Source: DAISVY01 sp036826635 | GTDB lineage: Bacteria > Zixibacteria > MSB-5A5 > GN15 > FEB-12 | Length of the DNA stretch: 64,000 nt | Direction of reading: 5' to 3' | NCBI GenBank assembly: GCA_036826635.1 | Contig: DAISVY010000012.1 | Span: forward strand, 10,073-74,072 | Part shown: positions 1 through 8,468 of the stretch, one piece after another | Position numbering within the stretch: the stretch's first letter is position 1 | Layout of the letters: each line of letters begins with the position of its first letter | Translations under genes and position numbers: made by a program | The notes under the pieces: generated by a model | Database searches by the model: none | The model's input: only the letters and a program-made list of their open reading frames with translations | What the model was told of the DNA's origin: nothing

Positions 1-3000
1 TTTCCTGGTATCAGTGAACGTTCCCGCCTGAATTCGATACAGATAAACACCACTGGCATAAGAACCGGCATCCCACTCGACACGGTGGTAGCCGGCCGGA
101 AGATTCTCATCCAGTAACGTGGCGACTTTCTGCCCCAGCACGTTAAACACATCCAGACGGACGTTCGCCGGCTCCGGCAGGCTGAATTGAATATCGGTAA
201 CCGGGTTGAACGGGTTGGGATAGTTCTGTTCAAGCGCGAAACGATCCGGGAGCAGTTCGGCCGCGAGTTCCTCGATATCCTCCGACTTGAACAACACGTT
301 GGGTGTTTCGAGCGGGATAACCCCCGCGGCTATGAGTTCATTCCGCGAAATTTTAAGAACGTTCTCGCATTGGGAGTAATCACCGCTCCGGTGCAAACGC
401 GAGAAGTACGTGATGGCCTGACTGACGGTAGCACCATCGGCGCTGACTTCGGTAAGCTGGCTGAGATAGCCGGCGGCGATATTGAGCATAGCGGTCAGGA
501 GACCCCGTTGCGATTTAAGTTCGGTGCTGACCTCAGGCATAGTGACTTCAATACCGGGACGAGGATTACCGTCTATCAGCGTCGAGAAAACATTGATGCA
601 CTTCAGAGCACGGGGTGAATCACCGACATAGGTCACGTCGCTAATACCGATGGCGTGCTCGTCTCCGCGATTGCAGAAACACTCGAAAATGGTCTGGCCA
701 TACTCGTCGATATCAGCCCCGGCCAGTCCCCCCGGAATCGACGCCCCGCCTTGGATCGCCATTAATTGGGTTCGCCACCAGGCCAGATCACGCGCCCGCT
801 GGAGAGATTCATCCGAAAGACCAAAATGGGCTTCAACGGGCAGGCCATTGGCCACCACGTGAGTGACGGTGTCGGTATAGGCCGTGAACCCGGTCGGCAC
901 TTTCATCTTTACGTCGTACTCACCCTTGCTCAGAGGCTGTACCGAATAATAGCCATACTCATCGGTGAAAGTCGTGGCAAAGGGCTGACCCATATCGTCA
1001 ATGACGTCGATACGTACGCCCCGGGCGCCGGTCAAGCTGGCGAAATCGGCGTTGACAAGATTATGCGGGCCATCGACCACCACGTAGCCCGAAAGAGCCG
1101 AGGTCTCGATACCCTTGGCCCCGACCACCAGCGCATAGGGATAATCTCCGGAAGGAACATCGACCGCCGCCACGACTATTTCCCATTCACCGGGCATGGC
1201 AGCCGGGATGGAAACATGCATGGGTGGGCTGGTCGTCTGCCACTCACCGTAGAGATTGCCGAAGGGGTCGTAAAGAGCCAGATACAGCTCGCTGCCACCC
1301 CAGTTGAGCAGAATCTCCAAGTCGTGGGCTATCTCTTCTATCTGCAAGGCGAAAGACGCCGTACCGCCGGGATTTATGGTGCGGAGATCCTCAAGAATAG
1401 GTCCATACTCCTCCGGCAGCATAGCGGCTGTTTCTCTGAGCAAATCGACCACGACCAGGTCATCAATCAGCCAGTAATTACCCTCATCGTGAATGAGCAC
1501 GTAAGCGATGTTGTCACCGGAGACAGTCATCGAGTTCATGGTGTTGGTCCAGAGATTGCCCGGCCCCTGATCGGAGTCGATCAGGTTGTCGGAAGCATCG
1601 TAGGCCTCGATGTGGTGATTATTGTAGCTGCTGTAAAGAATACTGATCGACTTGGTCGTGGCACCGGTGAAGTTGATGCGGCCCCAACCCTGGTTGACAC
1701 CGAGCCAGGCGAAGAAATTCCCGTGGCAGTAATAGGCCCCGGTACCGTACGGATAGACGTTGTAATTCCCGGTTCGAATGTCGCCGTAGACCCAGTCGTA
1801 CCCGGCGGTGGTGATGAATTGCATACCGGGGATAGTGCTGGCGATAACGTGACCGTCGACCCCGTCCTCAAAATCCATCATGGCGATGTCACCGGAAATG
1901 AGCAAATCAAAAGTCAGCGGACCGGTCAACAACTGCGCACCGACCAGACCCGGATAACCGTTGTACCATAGTTCCGCCCGATACTTGTAGATTCCTGCGA
2001 CATAATCGTGAGCCAGGGAACTTTGACTAAGTATATAATCGGCGGTAAAAGTACGAGTCGCTGAAGCATCCAGTTTGCCTCCCTGAAGGGCACCGAAATC
2101 GATATCACCAGCCACCAGAGGTGTAACTGTCCGTTCTACCAGTTCATTCGCCGATGTCAATATCTTAACAACCAGGAACGGATAGAAAAGATTGGACGAC
2201 GACGGGTTTTGCACATCGGCCGTAATAGATATGTGGTCGCCTACGGAAGCCGTTTTCGGATTAATATTGTTGGGGAAATTCGCAGACGGTTCTTCGGAGC
2301 GTTTCACAACTGATATCGTGTATTGCCCATTGGCCGTAGCTTGCCCTTTACGACGAATGACAAAAGTACAGTTATCCATAAGACCGCTGATGTACGTGTG
2401 GCGTCCGCCCACGCGCGGATTACCGGAAGCTGTATTGATACGCCACAGGTCATTATCGTGCAGCAGTATCACCGTGGAGTCGCTGTTCGGATCAACCCAC
2501 ACCTCGGACTCCAGAGTAAATCCGGAACTTAAATAGGATGTCCGAACGTAGTTTGCCGCCCAGGCGTTTTCAACCGGCGACGGAGCGGTGGTGCCTCCCC
2601 CGATTATGACCGGCGAGCCCCCGACCGGGATCAGTGTCTCGGAGTATTCCGGCTCGACCTCGATATCAATGTGATCGTATTGATACAGCGAATTGATATT
2701 GTCATCGTCGAGGTAGTTGGCAACAGTCCAGTTATCGAAGACAGTTTCGAAATTCGCGCTCTGCCCAATGTCCGAAAGAGCCTGGTTGATCCCGCCAATG
2801 CCGTTACTGTTTTCGTGGAAAATCGCCGCTACCGTGGCTTGGCCACCATATTTCTCATGTATATACAAAAAGAAAGTGAAAGTGCACCCATACAGTCGCA
2901 GATTGGCCGTAAGATCGGCAGAGTATGCTGTCCAGGTAAGATTAACATCCGGATGCGATTCAAAATAGGGAACCTTATCATGCCCGAAGTCATCGCCGAA

Positions 3001-3729
3001 CACCAGAAACTCGGCATACTGCGCGATGCCTTCCTTTACCCAAAGATCGTCGTCAGGATCTTCGGTTACTTCGAGCATATGACAGAACTCATGAGCCGTC
3101 GTGCTCTTCACATCATCATCGTCGGCCGTAACGTTCACATACACGACGTCTATGTCATTGCTGTTGGGATCGCTTGAGCTTTGATCGATTGGATTGAAAT
3201 AGCCCAACACCGAACCTTGCAAGTCCGCGAGGAAAATAAGTACTCTCTCGTATCCGTCATGATCGGGTGGTGTACCAAGATTGTTTGGCCCTGAAACTTC
3301 CACCTGGTAGATCAACCCGAGGGCCTCCCGCAATCGATTCTGTCGAGTTTCACTGAAACTCTCACCATCCTCAAGATACACTGCAAAGTGATCCGTCATA
3401 AACAGCCGGTCGAAATCGGCCTGGTAATACGTGTCGGTGTCAAAATTGTACAGCCACTGGTCATCCAAATTTCCCGGGGGATCGGCCAGTATTTTCGTCT
3501 CAGCCGGTTCGTATACGAAATCTTCCGGCCATCCGAGCATCGGAGTACCGCATACTTTCACGGATACCGGTCTCGCTTCTGTAACAGACCGATTCGTGTC
3601 GCCCTGGTCTCGGGTCTCGACCTCCATCCCGAGTGCGGAACCGACGATCAATGACATAACCAGACCCAGAACAAGAGTACTGATGATGGCAATAGGCAAG
3701 GTGTGTTTGGTACTTTGGCGTTTCTTCAT
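1..3729 (-). CDS. Secreted gluzincin-like metalloprotease with C-terminal sorting domain (partial, 3' end outside window)
   Basis: The reading frame is open from an ATG at 3729 through the left edge (1243 codons visible), so the stop lies outside. A GGAGGGGAG ribosome site sits just upstream. Residues 1-35 form a signal peptide (MKKRQ, then a hydrophobic run). HEFCH at 213-217 is an HExxH zinc motif, and E233 in KEGIAQYAE fits the third ligand of gluzincins, so a zinc peptidase is likely. Residues about 613-750 look like a lectin/jelly-roll module, followed by a carboxypeptidase-regulatory-like beta domain. NYPNPFNP at 1169-1176 begins a FlgD-like/Por C-terminal sorting domain that ends only shortly beyond the window. 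The protein is therefore probably exported and surface-anchored or released. The exact peptidase family was not resolved; substrate unknown. Confidence 0.85.
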   Translation of the reverse strand, partial: MKKRQSTKHTLPIAIISTLVLGLVMSLIVGSALGMEVETRDQGDTNRSVTEARPVSVKVCGTPMLGWPEDFVYEPAETKILADPPGNLDDQWLYNFDTDTYYQADFDRLFMTDHFAVYLEDGESFSETRQNRLREALGLIYQVEVSGPNNLGTPPDHDGYERVLIFLADLQGSVLGYFNPIDQSSSDPNSNDIDVVYVNVTADDDDVKSTTAHEFCHMLEVTEDPDDDLWVKEGIAQYAEFLVFGDDFGHDKVPYFESHPDVNLTWTAYSADLTANLRLYGCTFTFFLYIHEKYGGQATVAAIFHENSNGIGGINQALSDIGQSANFETVFDNWTVANYLDDDNINSLYQYDHIDIEVEPEYSETLIPVGGSPVIIGGGTTAPSPVENAWAANYVRTSYLSSGFTLESEVWVDPNSDSTVILLHDNDLWRINTASGNPRVGGRHTYISGLMDNCTFVIRRKGQATANGQYTISVVKRSEEPSANFPNNINPKTASVGDHISITADVQNPSSSNLFYPFLVVKILTSANELVERTVTPLVAGDIDFGALQGGKLDASATRTFTADYILSQSSLAHDYVAGIYKYRAELWYNGYPGLVGAQLLTGPLTFDLLISGDIAMMDFEDGVDGHVIASTIPGMQFITTAGYDWVYGDIRTGNYNVYPYGTGAYYCHGNFFAWLGVNQGWGRINFTGATTKSISILYSSYNNHHIEAYDASDNLIDSDQGPGNLWTNTMNSMTVSGDNIAYVLIHDEGNYWLIDDLVVVDLLRETAAMLPEEYGPILEDLRTINPGGTASFALQIEEIAHDLEILLNWGGSELYLALYDPFGNLYGEWQTTSPPMHVSIPAAMPGEWEIVVAAVDVPSGDYPYALVVGAKGIETSALSGYVVVDGPHNLVNADFASLTGARGVRIDVIDDMGQPFATTFTDEYGYYSVQPLSKGEYDVKMKVPTGFTAYTDTVTHVVANGLPVEAHFGLSDESLQRARDLAWWRTQLMAIQGGASIPGGLAGADIDEYGQTIFECFCNRGDEHAIGISDVTYVGDSPRALKCINVFSTLIDGNPRPGIEVTMPEVSTELKSQRGLLTAMLNIAAGYLSQLTEVSADGATVSQAITYFSRLHRSGDYSQCENVLKISRNELIAAGVIPLETPNVLFKSEDIEELAAELLPDRFALEQNYPNPFNPVTDIQFSLPEPANVRLDVFNVLGQKVATLLDENLPAGYHRVEWDAGSYASGVYLYRIQAGTFTDTRK

Positions 3730-3830
3730 ACTCCCCTCCGAATTGATATGTGTTGGTTACCCCACCCTCGTCACCGCGAACGGAGATGGGCCGCATGTAT
3801 GACGTATATGGTCTGAATTGAACGGATTAA

Positions 3831-3845
3831 CACAATCCGATTGTG
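3831..3845. promoter_or_regulatory. Perfect 15-bp palindrome, possible operator
   Basis: CACAATC-C-GATTGTG, two 7-base arms around one base, about 100 bases upstream of the metalloprotease ATG. Its size and position suit a dimeric regulator site. No regulator family is implied by the sequence alone. Confidence 0.35.
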
Positions 3846-4039
3846 AATTACCCGATTCGTCCATTACCGCCAGCAAACCTGCCACCGACCAATCCGCAGA
3901 AATCAAAACAGATACCACCACCGGTCGGCGGTTAACCTACAGTCCAAGTTGCATTTTACACATGTAATCCAGCCCGGGAATCCGGGTGTGCTCACTGAAT
4001 TATCGCCAATATACCCGAAGTCTACTTACAAATCAAGCC

Positions 4040-4056
4040 AAAAACCCGTGCCGGGT
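4040..4056 (-). terminator. Rho-independent terminator of the ammonia-lyase gene
   Basis: On the minus strand ACCCG-GCA-CGGGT is followed by a run of T. It lies about 50 bases past the stop at 4107. The stem is short (5 bp), so strength is uncertain. Confidence 0.5.
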
Positions 4057-4106
4057 GCGGCTTAACGCTTTTTTCACACCCCCGCGGGGAATCAAGTTCT
4101 CTCGGG

Positions 4107-5288
4107 TCAGGTGCGGAGTTTTATGATGTTTTTGAAGCTCGTCGGGTCGGTATCGCCTTCCGTATTCAACAGAAGAACGGTTGAATCACGGCCAAGTCCA
4201 AGTTGCTCACGAGCTTCCCGCAGACGGGGTAGTTCGCACAGCGCCAACAACGCCCCCAAACCGGCCGCCCCGGATTCACCCGACACGATGCGGGGATCAT
4301 CCCCCCCGGGATAATAGTAAGCCCGAATCGCCTGACGACAGAAATCATCGGAGATACTCACAAAAAAATCAAAACCCGCTCTGATCAGAGGCCAGGCCAC
4401 CGGCGAGGGCGTTCCGCAATTGAGCCCGGCCATGATGGAGTCCAGACGGCCATGAAAAACATGTGGCTGTCCGTCGACCGAACGAGCGGATTCCAGCAGA
4501 CAAGCCGCTTCGGTCGGTTCAACTGACACAAGTTTCACGCGATGGGACCGACCGAAAGAATTGTAATACCATGAAGCGGCGGCAGCCAATGCCCCCACCC
4601 CGCCCGGGACAAAAACGACGTCAATATCCGAACAAAGCGATGCGATATCGTCAATCTCCCGAAACAAAGTCGTATAACCGGCCATGATCCAACGAGGGAT
4701 TTTTTCATATCCCGGCCATGAAGTATCCGAAATAATTTGCCAACCGTTCTTCCCCGCCTCAGCCGCCGCCAAGGCCACGGCTCGGTCATAATCGCCGTCG
4801 GCTATCACCACTCTGGCGCCTTCGGCTCGGATGCTCTCAACGCGGTCCGGGACTGAACCGGCGGGCATATAAATAACGGCGCGCTGCTTTAGCTTTCGAG
4901 CAATCCAGGCAACACCTCGACCATGGTTACCGTCGGTAGCGGTACAGAACGTCAGTTCATTTTCGGACAGGGTGTCACCCCCGCTGTAAAATAATGTGGC
5001 CGCCGGCAGCTCTTTGCCCCGGAACGCCCGAACAAAGCGATAAACAGCATACGACGCCCCCAGCGCCTTGAACGCCTTCAGACCGAAACGATGACTTTCG
5101 TCCTTGACCAACAGGCACCCGATCCCGAGACGGTCGGCCAGTGACGGCAATGATATCAGTGGAGTCGGCGCATATTCGGGCAAGGAGCGATGCAGTTCAA
5201 GCACATCACCGGCCCGGAAAACACGGCGGGAAGATTCGTCCCAATCGGGATTTATCTGCCGATAGCGGTTGAAACAATACTGGCACAT
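4107..5288 (-). CDS. dpaL: Diaminopropionate ammonia-lyase (PLP-dependent)
   Basis: Predicted to convert 2,3-diaminopropionate to pyruvate and two ammonia in the cytoplasm; fold type II PLP enzyme. The family signatures run in order: YAPTPL, VKDES.RFGL.AFKALG (Schiff-base lysine near residue 74), TATDGNHGRGVAW, MPAGS, the VPGGVGALA phosphate loop, IVSGESGAAGLG and NTEGDTD. The length (393 residues) matches the Escherichia coli enzyme. I chose ATG 5288, which has GGAAGG seven bases upstream; a GTG at 5303 would add five residues but has no ribosome site. The N-terminus carries CQYC, not usual in this family as I know it. It is divergent from the 5441 gene and has its own terminator, so is probably monocistronic. 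Threonine-synthase-like enzymes are the main alternative, less likely. Confidence 0.88.
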   Translation of the reverse strand: MCQYCFNRYRQINPDWDESSRRVFRAGDVLELHRSLPEYAPTPLISLPSLADRLGIGCLLVKDESHRFGLKAFKALGASYAVYRFVRAFRGKELPAATLFYSGGDTLSENELTFCTATDGNHGRGVAWIARKLKQRAVIYMPAGSVPDRVESIRAEGARVVIADGDYDRAVALAAAEAGKNGWQIISDTSWPGYEKIPRWIMAGYTTLFREIDDIASLCSDIDVVFVPGGVGALAAAASWYYNSFGRSHRVKLVSVEPTEAACLLESARSVDGQPHVFHGRLDSIMAGLNCGTPSPVAWPLIRAGFDFFVSISDDFCRQAIRAYYYPGGDDPRIVSGESGAAGLGALLALCELPRLREAREQLGLGRDSTVLLLNTEGDTDPTSFKNIIKLRT

Positions 5289-5379
5289 GACCGGGCCTTC
5301 CACGGACTAACGCGAAGATTTATATACCGTCAACTTACGCAACAATCCCCCGACGGGAAAGAGCCTTGTTCAAATGACG

Positions 5380-5408
5380 TTGACTCCGAGCGTCCGAAGG
5401 GTTAGTAT
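5380..5408 (+). promoter_or_regulatory. Sigma70-type promoter for the transglutaminase-like gene
   Basis: TTGACT (5380-5385), a 17-base spacer and TAGTAT (5403-5408). Transcription would begin near 5415, which leaves a short leader before the GGGAGG ribosome site and supports the ATG at 5441 rather than the one at 5423. Confidence 0.6.
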
Positions 5409-5440
5409 CCGACATAACACTGATGACTTGGGAGGCGATA

Positions 5441-7015
5441 ATGACATCTATCAGAGTGACCGTAATTCTCCTGGCGCTGGCCGCACTCGCAATCTTCGGG
5501 TGGAACTGTTCTCCGACATCGGATTATCCGCCGGACGTAGCGGCCGCACTCAAGAAGGCCGGGGGTAACCGCAAGGAGCTTAAAAAAGTCCTTACTCATT
5601 ACGTCTCACAAGGCGATACGCTGAAACTCAAGGCGGCCTTTTACCTGATCGGCAACATGGAAGACCACTGCTACGTTACCTACGCTTTACAGGACAGCAG
5701 CGGCCAGGAGTTACCGTTCAACATCCTTGACTATCCCGATTTCGACTCGCTACTGGCCGCCGTGGACAGTCTGGAAAAACAGTACGGCGAAATCGATTTC
5801 GAACGCAAGGTCAGAGTGAACGACTTGGACAGCATCACGGCAGATTACCTGATAGAGCAGATCGACTACGCTTTTCGAGCCTGGCGCGAGAGACCCTGGG
5901 CACGGCAGACCTCTTTCGAATGTTTCTGCGACTATGTTCTCCCTTACCGGGGAAGCAACGAACCGCTGGAATCATGGCGAAGCATCTTCTGGGATAAATA
6001 TAACGGAATCGTCGATAGTATGGTCGACTCTCTTGATCCCATGGAGGCGGCGCGGCTGATCAACAATGACGTGCGCTCGTGGTTCAAATTCGACCGCCGG
6101 TATTATTTCCACCCGACCGACCAGGGCGCGTCGGAAATGATGAAGACCCACATGGGACGTTGCGAGGACATGACCAACCTGACCATCTATGCCCTGCGGG
6201 CCAACGGTCTGGCGGTGACAAGCGACTACACGCCTCATTGGGCCAACGCCGGTAACAACCACGCCTGGAATGCTATCATCACCCCCGAAGATAAAGCCGT
6301 ACCTTTCATGGGGGCGGAGGCCAACCCCGGCGAGTATCAACTGCGATACAAGATGGCCAAAGCCTATCGCAAAATGTTCGGAAAACAAAAAGAAAACCTC
6401 GCTTTTCAGGACAACAAACAGGAGAAGACACCGGCCTGGCTGTCCGGGAAAAGCTACCGGGACGTAACCGCGGATTATGTCGACGCCCGCGACGTGACGG
6501 TTGAATTCGATAAGCCGGTTCCCGATTCGGTCAACATAGCTTACCTGTGCGTTTTCAATTCGGGTAAGTGGCGGGCCATCCACTGGGGCAGAATCAAAGA
6601 CAACCGGGCCGTTTTCAGTGATATGGGTCCGGATATCGCGTACCTTCCGGCCCTGTACCTGAACGAGGAAATCGTCCCCTGGGGTGCACCGTTCATACTC
6701 GATGGCGACGGTCAGACACACCCCCTCCGCGCGGATACGACCAACACGACATCGGGGCGTCTGACTTCCATCACCCAGCCGGAACAGGCCAGCTCCACCG
6801 ACGGAGTGAAAGAAGTATTGCTCACCGATAGCGTGGAATACGAATTGTCGTACTGGAACGACAGTTGGTGCCCGATTGGCAAAGCCGTGGTCAAGAACGG
6901 ACACCTCAAATTCGAAAACATACCGGTCGGCGGCCTATACTGGCTGGTAGCGGTCGACGGTGACCAGGAAGAGCGGATTTTCACGCTGGACAACAACCGC
7001 CAGGTCTGGTGGTAA
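5441..7015 (+). CDS. Transglutaminase-like superfamily envelope protein
   Basis: A 524-residue protein with an N-terminal hydrophobic segment ending in GWNCS. The Cys could be lipidated, but the lipobox is not canonical. The core has the transglutaminase/papain-like order: Cys241 in MGRCEDMTNL, His274 in NNHAWNA and an acidic residue soon after (D284 region), so a hydrolase or transferase acting on peptides is likely. The C-terminal 150 residues are beta-rich and resemble a carboxypeptidase-regulatory or immunoglobulin-like fold. Start chosen at 5441: GGGAGG lies six bases upstream and the promoter at 5380-5408 would put 5423 almost on the transcript start. The stop overlaps the next start (TAATG), so it is co-expressed with the flavoprotein. 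Substrate unknown. Confidence 0.75.
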   Translation: MTSIRVTVILLALAALAIFGWNCSPTSDYPPDVAAALKKAGGNRKELKKVLTHYVSQGDTLKLKAAFYLIGNMEDHCYVTYALQDSSGQELPFNILDYPDFDSLLAAVDSLEKQYGEIDFERKVRVNDLDSITADYLIEQIDYAFRAWRERPWARQTSFECFCDYVLPYRGSNEPLESWRSIFWDKYNGIVDSMVDSLDPMEAARLINNDVRSWFKFDRRYYFHPTDQGASEMMKTHMGRCEDMTNLTIYALRANGLAVTSDYTPHWANAGNNHAWNAIITPEDKAVPFMGAEANPGEYQLRYKMAKAYRKMFGKQKENLAFQDNKQEKTPAWLSGKSYRDVTADYVDARDVTVEFDKPVPDSVNIAYLCVFNSGKWRAIHWGRIKDNRAVFSDMGPDIAYLPALYLNEEIVPWGAPFILDGDGQTHPLRADTTNTTSGRLTSITQPEQASSTDGVKEVLLTDSVEYELSYWNDSWCPIGKAVVKNGHLKFENIPVGGLYWLVAVDGDQEERIFTLDNNRQVWW

Positions 7016-8259
7016 TGACCACTCGCTCGGTGATCGTGGTCGGCGCCGGGGCGGCCGGTCTGATGGCTGCGGGAAGTGCTGTCCGGGCAGGCGGTGAAGT
7101 TATCCTGCTGGAGAAAACAAACCGGCCTGCCCGCAAGCTTACCATCACCGGAAAAGGTCGTTGCAACCTTACCAATGTTGCACCTCTGACCGAATTCATC
7201 GGTCATTTCGGGGACAACGGCAAATTCCTCCGCCAGGCCCTAACACATTTCTTCAGTCATGACCTGGTATCTTTTCTGGGGGAATTAGGACTGGAAACCA
7301 TTACCGAAAGAGGCGGTCGGGTTTTTCCCGCCAGCGAACGCGCCGAGGACGTAACCGAAACACTCATGCAATGGGTACGTGCCGAAGGTGTCCGGATCAA
7401 AACAGGCCGAGGTGTCGGGAAACTCGTCGTCGAAGAAAACCGGATACGCGGTGTAACCGATACAACCGGGGCCTTCCTGCCGGCCGATGCGGTAATAGTT
7501 GCCACCGGAGGCGCATCGTATCCGGCCACGGGATCGACCGGCGACGGCTACCGCATGGCACATGAAGTCGGCCACTCCGTGGTTCCGATCCGTCCGGCTC
7601 TGGTCCCGGTCAATACCGAAGGGGATATCGCAGCTCGATTGCAGGGACTCAGCCTGCGCAATGTCACCGCCCGGATTATAATCGACGGCAGAAAAAAGGC
7701 CGAGGCTTTCGGTGAAATGCTCTTCACGCATTTCGGTCTCTCCGGCCCGATCATCCTCACGCTGAGTCGTGTCATGGTTGATGCCCTGCGTTCGGGATTG
7801 CCGGTGGCGGTATCGCTCGATCTCAAACCGGCCCTGAATGAAGAGAAACTCGACGCCCGGCTTCTTCGCGATTTCAGCACTCACGGAAGTCGTCAATTTC
7901 ATACCCTTCTTAAAGACCTGCTGCCAAGCAAACTGATTCCCGTATGTCTCGATTTGATCGGCATAACCCCCGACCAAACCGCCAGTCAGATAACAGCGAG
8001 CGAGCGTCGACAATTGCGGCAATGGCTGAAGGATTTCCGTCTCAACGTAATTTCACACCGATCTTTCGACGAAGCCATCATTACGGCCGGGGGCGTATCG
8101 CTTAAAGAAGTCGATCCGCGCACGATGCAGTCGCGCCTCGTTCGAGACCTGTATTTCGCGGGGGAAGTTCTGGATATTGACGGCGACACCGGCGGTTACA
8201 ATCTTCAGGCCGCTTTTTCGACCGGCTGGCTGGCCGGTCAATCGGCGGGAGCAGGTTGA
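7015..8259 (+). CDS. BaiN/HI0933-family FAD-dependent oxidoreductase
   Basis: A flavoprotein of 414 residues, typical family length. The N-terminal Rossmann motif VVGAGAAGLMAA binds FAD; KLTITGKGRCNLTN, VIVATGGASYPATGSTGDGY and the C-terminal AGEVLDIDGDTGGYNLQAAFSTG are hallmark segments of the YhiN/HI0933/BaiN group. These are cytosolic and mostly uncharacterised; some gut members reduce bile-acid intermediates, but that role cannot be inferred here. It starts within the stop of the preceding gene (TAATG at 7013-7017), so the two are translationally coupled. No functional link between the two products is obvious. Confidence 0.85.
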   Translation: MTTRSVIVVGAGAAGLMAAGSAVRAGGEVILLEKTNRPARKLTITGKGRCNLTNVAPLTEFIGHFGDNGKFLRQALTHFFSHDLVSFLGELGLETITERGGRVFPASERAEDVTETLMQWVRAEGVRIKTGRGVGKLVVEENRIRGVTDTTGAFLPADAVIVATGGASYPATGSTGDGYRMAHEVGHSVVPIRPALVPVNTEGDIAARLQGLSLRNVTARIIIDGRKKAEAFGEMLFTHFGLSGPIILTLSRVMVDALRSGLPVAVSLDLKPALNEEKLDARLLRDFSTHGSRQFHTLLKDLLPSKLIPVCLDLIGITPDQTASQITASERRQLRQWLKDFRLNVISHRSFDEAIITAGGVSLKEVDPRTMQSRLVRDLYFAGEVLDIDGDTGGYNLQAAFSTGWLAGQSAGAG

Positions 8260-8404
8260 AACGCGTCCGGGAGAACTTATACCACCTTTCCCGGAACAGC
8301 TCATCGAACCGACGGCCATCAATCCGACTAACATCGTAAAAAAAGTCCGCCAAAAAACGGGTTGCCGCGACGGCGACAGATGGTTATATACGATAAATAA
8401 CCTG

Positions 8405-8420
8405 CACCTCCTTTGAGGTG
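8405..8420 (+). promoter_or_regulatory. Perfect hairpin in the iorA leader carrying an anti-Shine-Dalgarno-like arm
   Basis: CACCTC-CTTT-GAGGTG forms a 6-bp stem. The first arm plus loop reads CACCTCCTTTGA, like the 3' end of 16S rRNA. It has no T-run, so it is not a normal terminator. It lies 47 bases before the iorA start, a gene lacking a clear ribosome site of its own. Confidence 0.35.
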
Positions 8421-8441
8421 TATCAAAAAGATACTTGGACT

Positions 8442-8468
8442 ATGTTTTAACACGTTGTGAGTTAACAT
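8442..8468. promoter_or_regulatory. Interrupted dyad spanning the iorA start, possible operator
   Basis: ATGTT-TTAAC, nine bases, then GTTAA and, overlapping it by two bases, AACAT that runs into the iorA ATG. The symmetric arms TTAAC/GTTAA are separated by 9 bases. It could be a repressor site or an mRNA structure masking the start; weak evidence. Confidence 0.25.

Larger units (their letters stand above)
3730..4106. other. Intergenic region upstream of the metalloprotease
   Basis: There is no convincing gene in these 377 bases. They hold the leader of the metalloprotease gene (left side), a 15-base palindrome at 3831-3845 and the terminator of the lyase gene at 4040-4056. I did not find a convincing -35/-10 pair for the minus-strand gene. 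Confidence 0.6.

Noticed and set aside
766..1971. Long plus-strand open frame inside the metalloprotease gene
   Set aside because: It lies antisense to a gene with signal peptide, zinc motif and sorting domain; its translation shows no family features and no ribosome site.
5423..5440. Earlier ATG for the transglutaminase-like protein
   Set aside because: No ribosome site, and it would sit about eight bases from the predicted transcript start.
5972..6904. 310-codon minus-strand frame inside the transglutaminase-like gene
   Set aside because: The plus-strand gene has promoter, ribosome site and catalytic motifs; the opposite frame has none.
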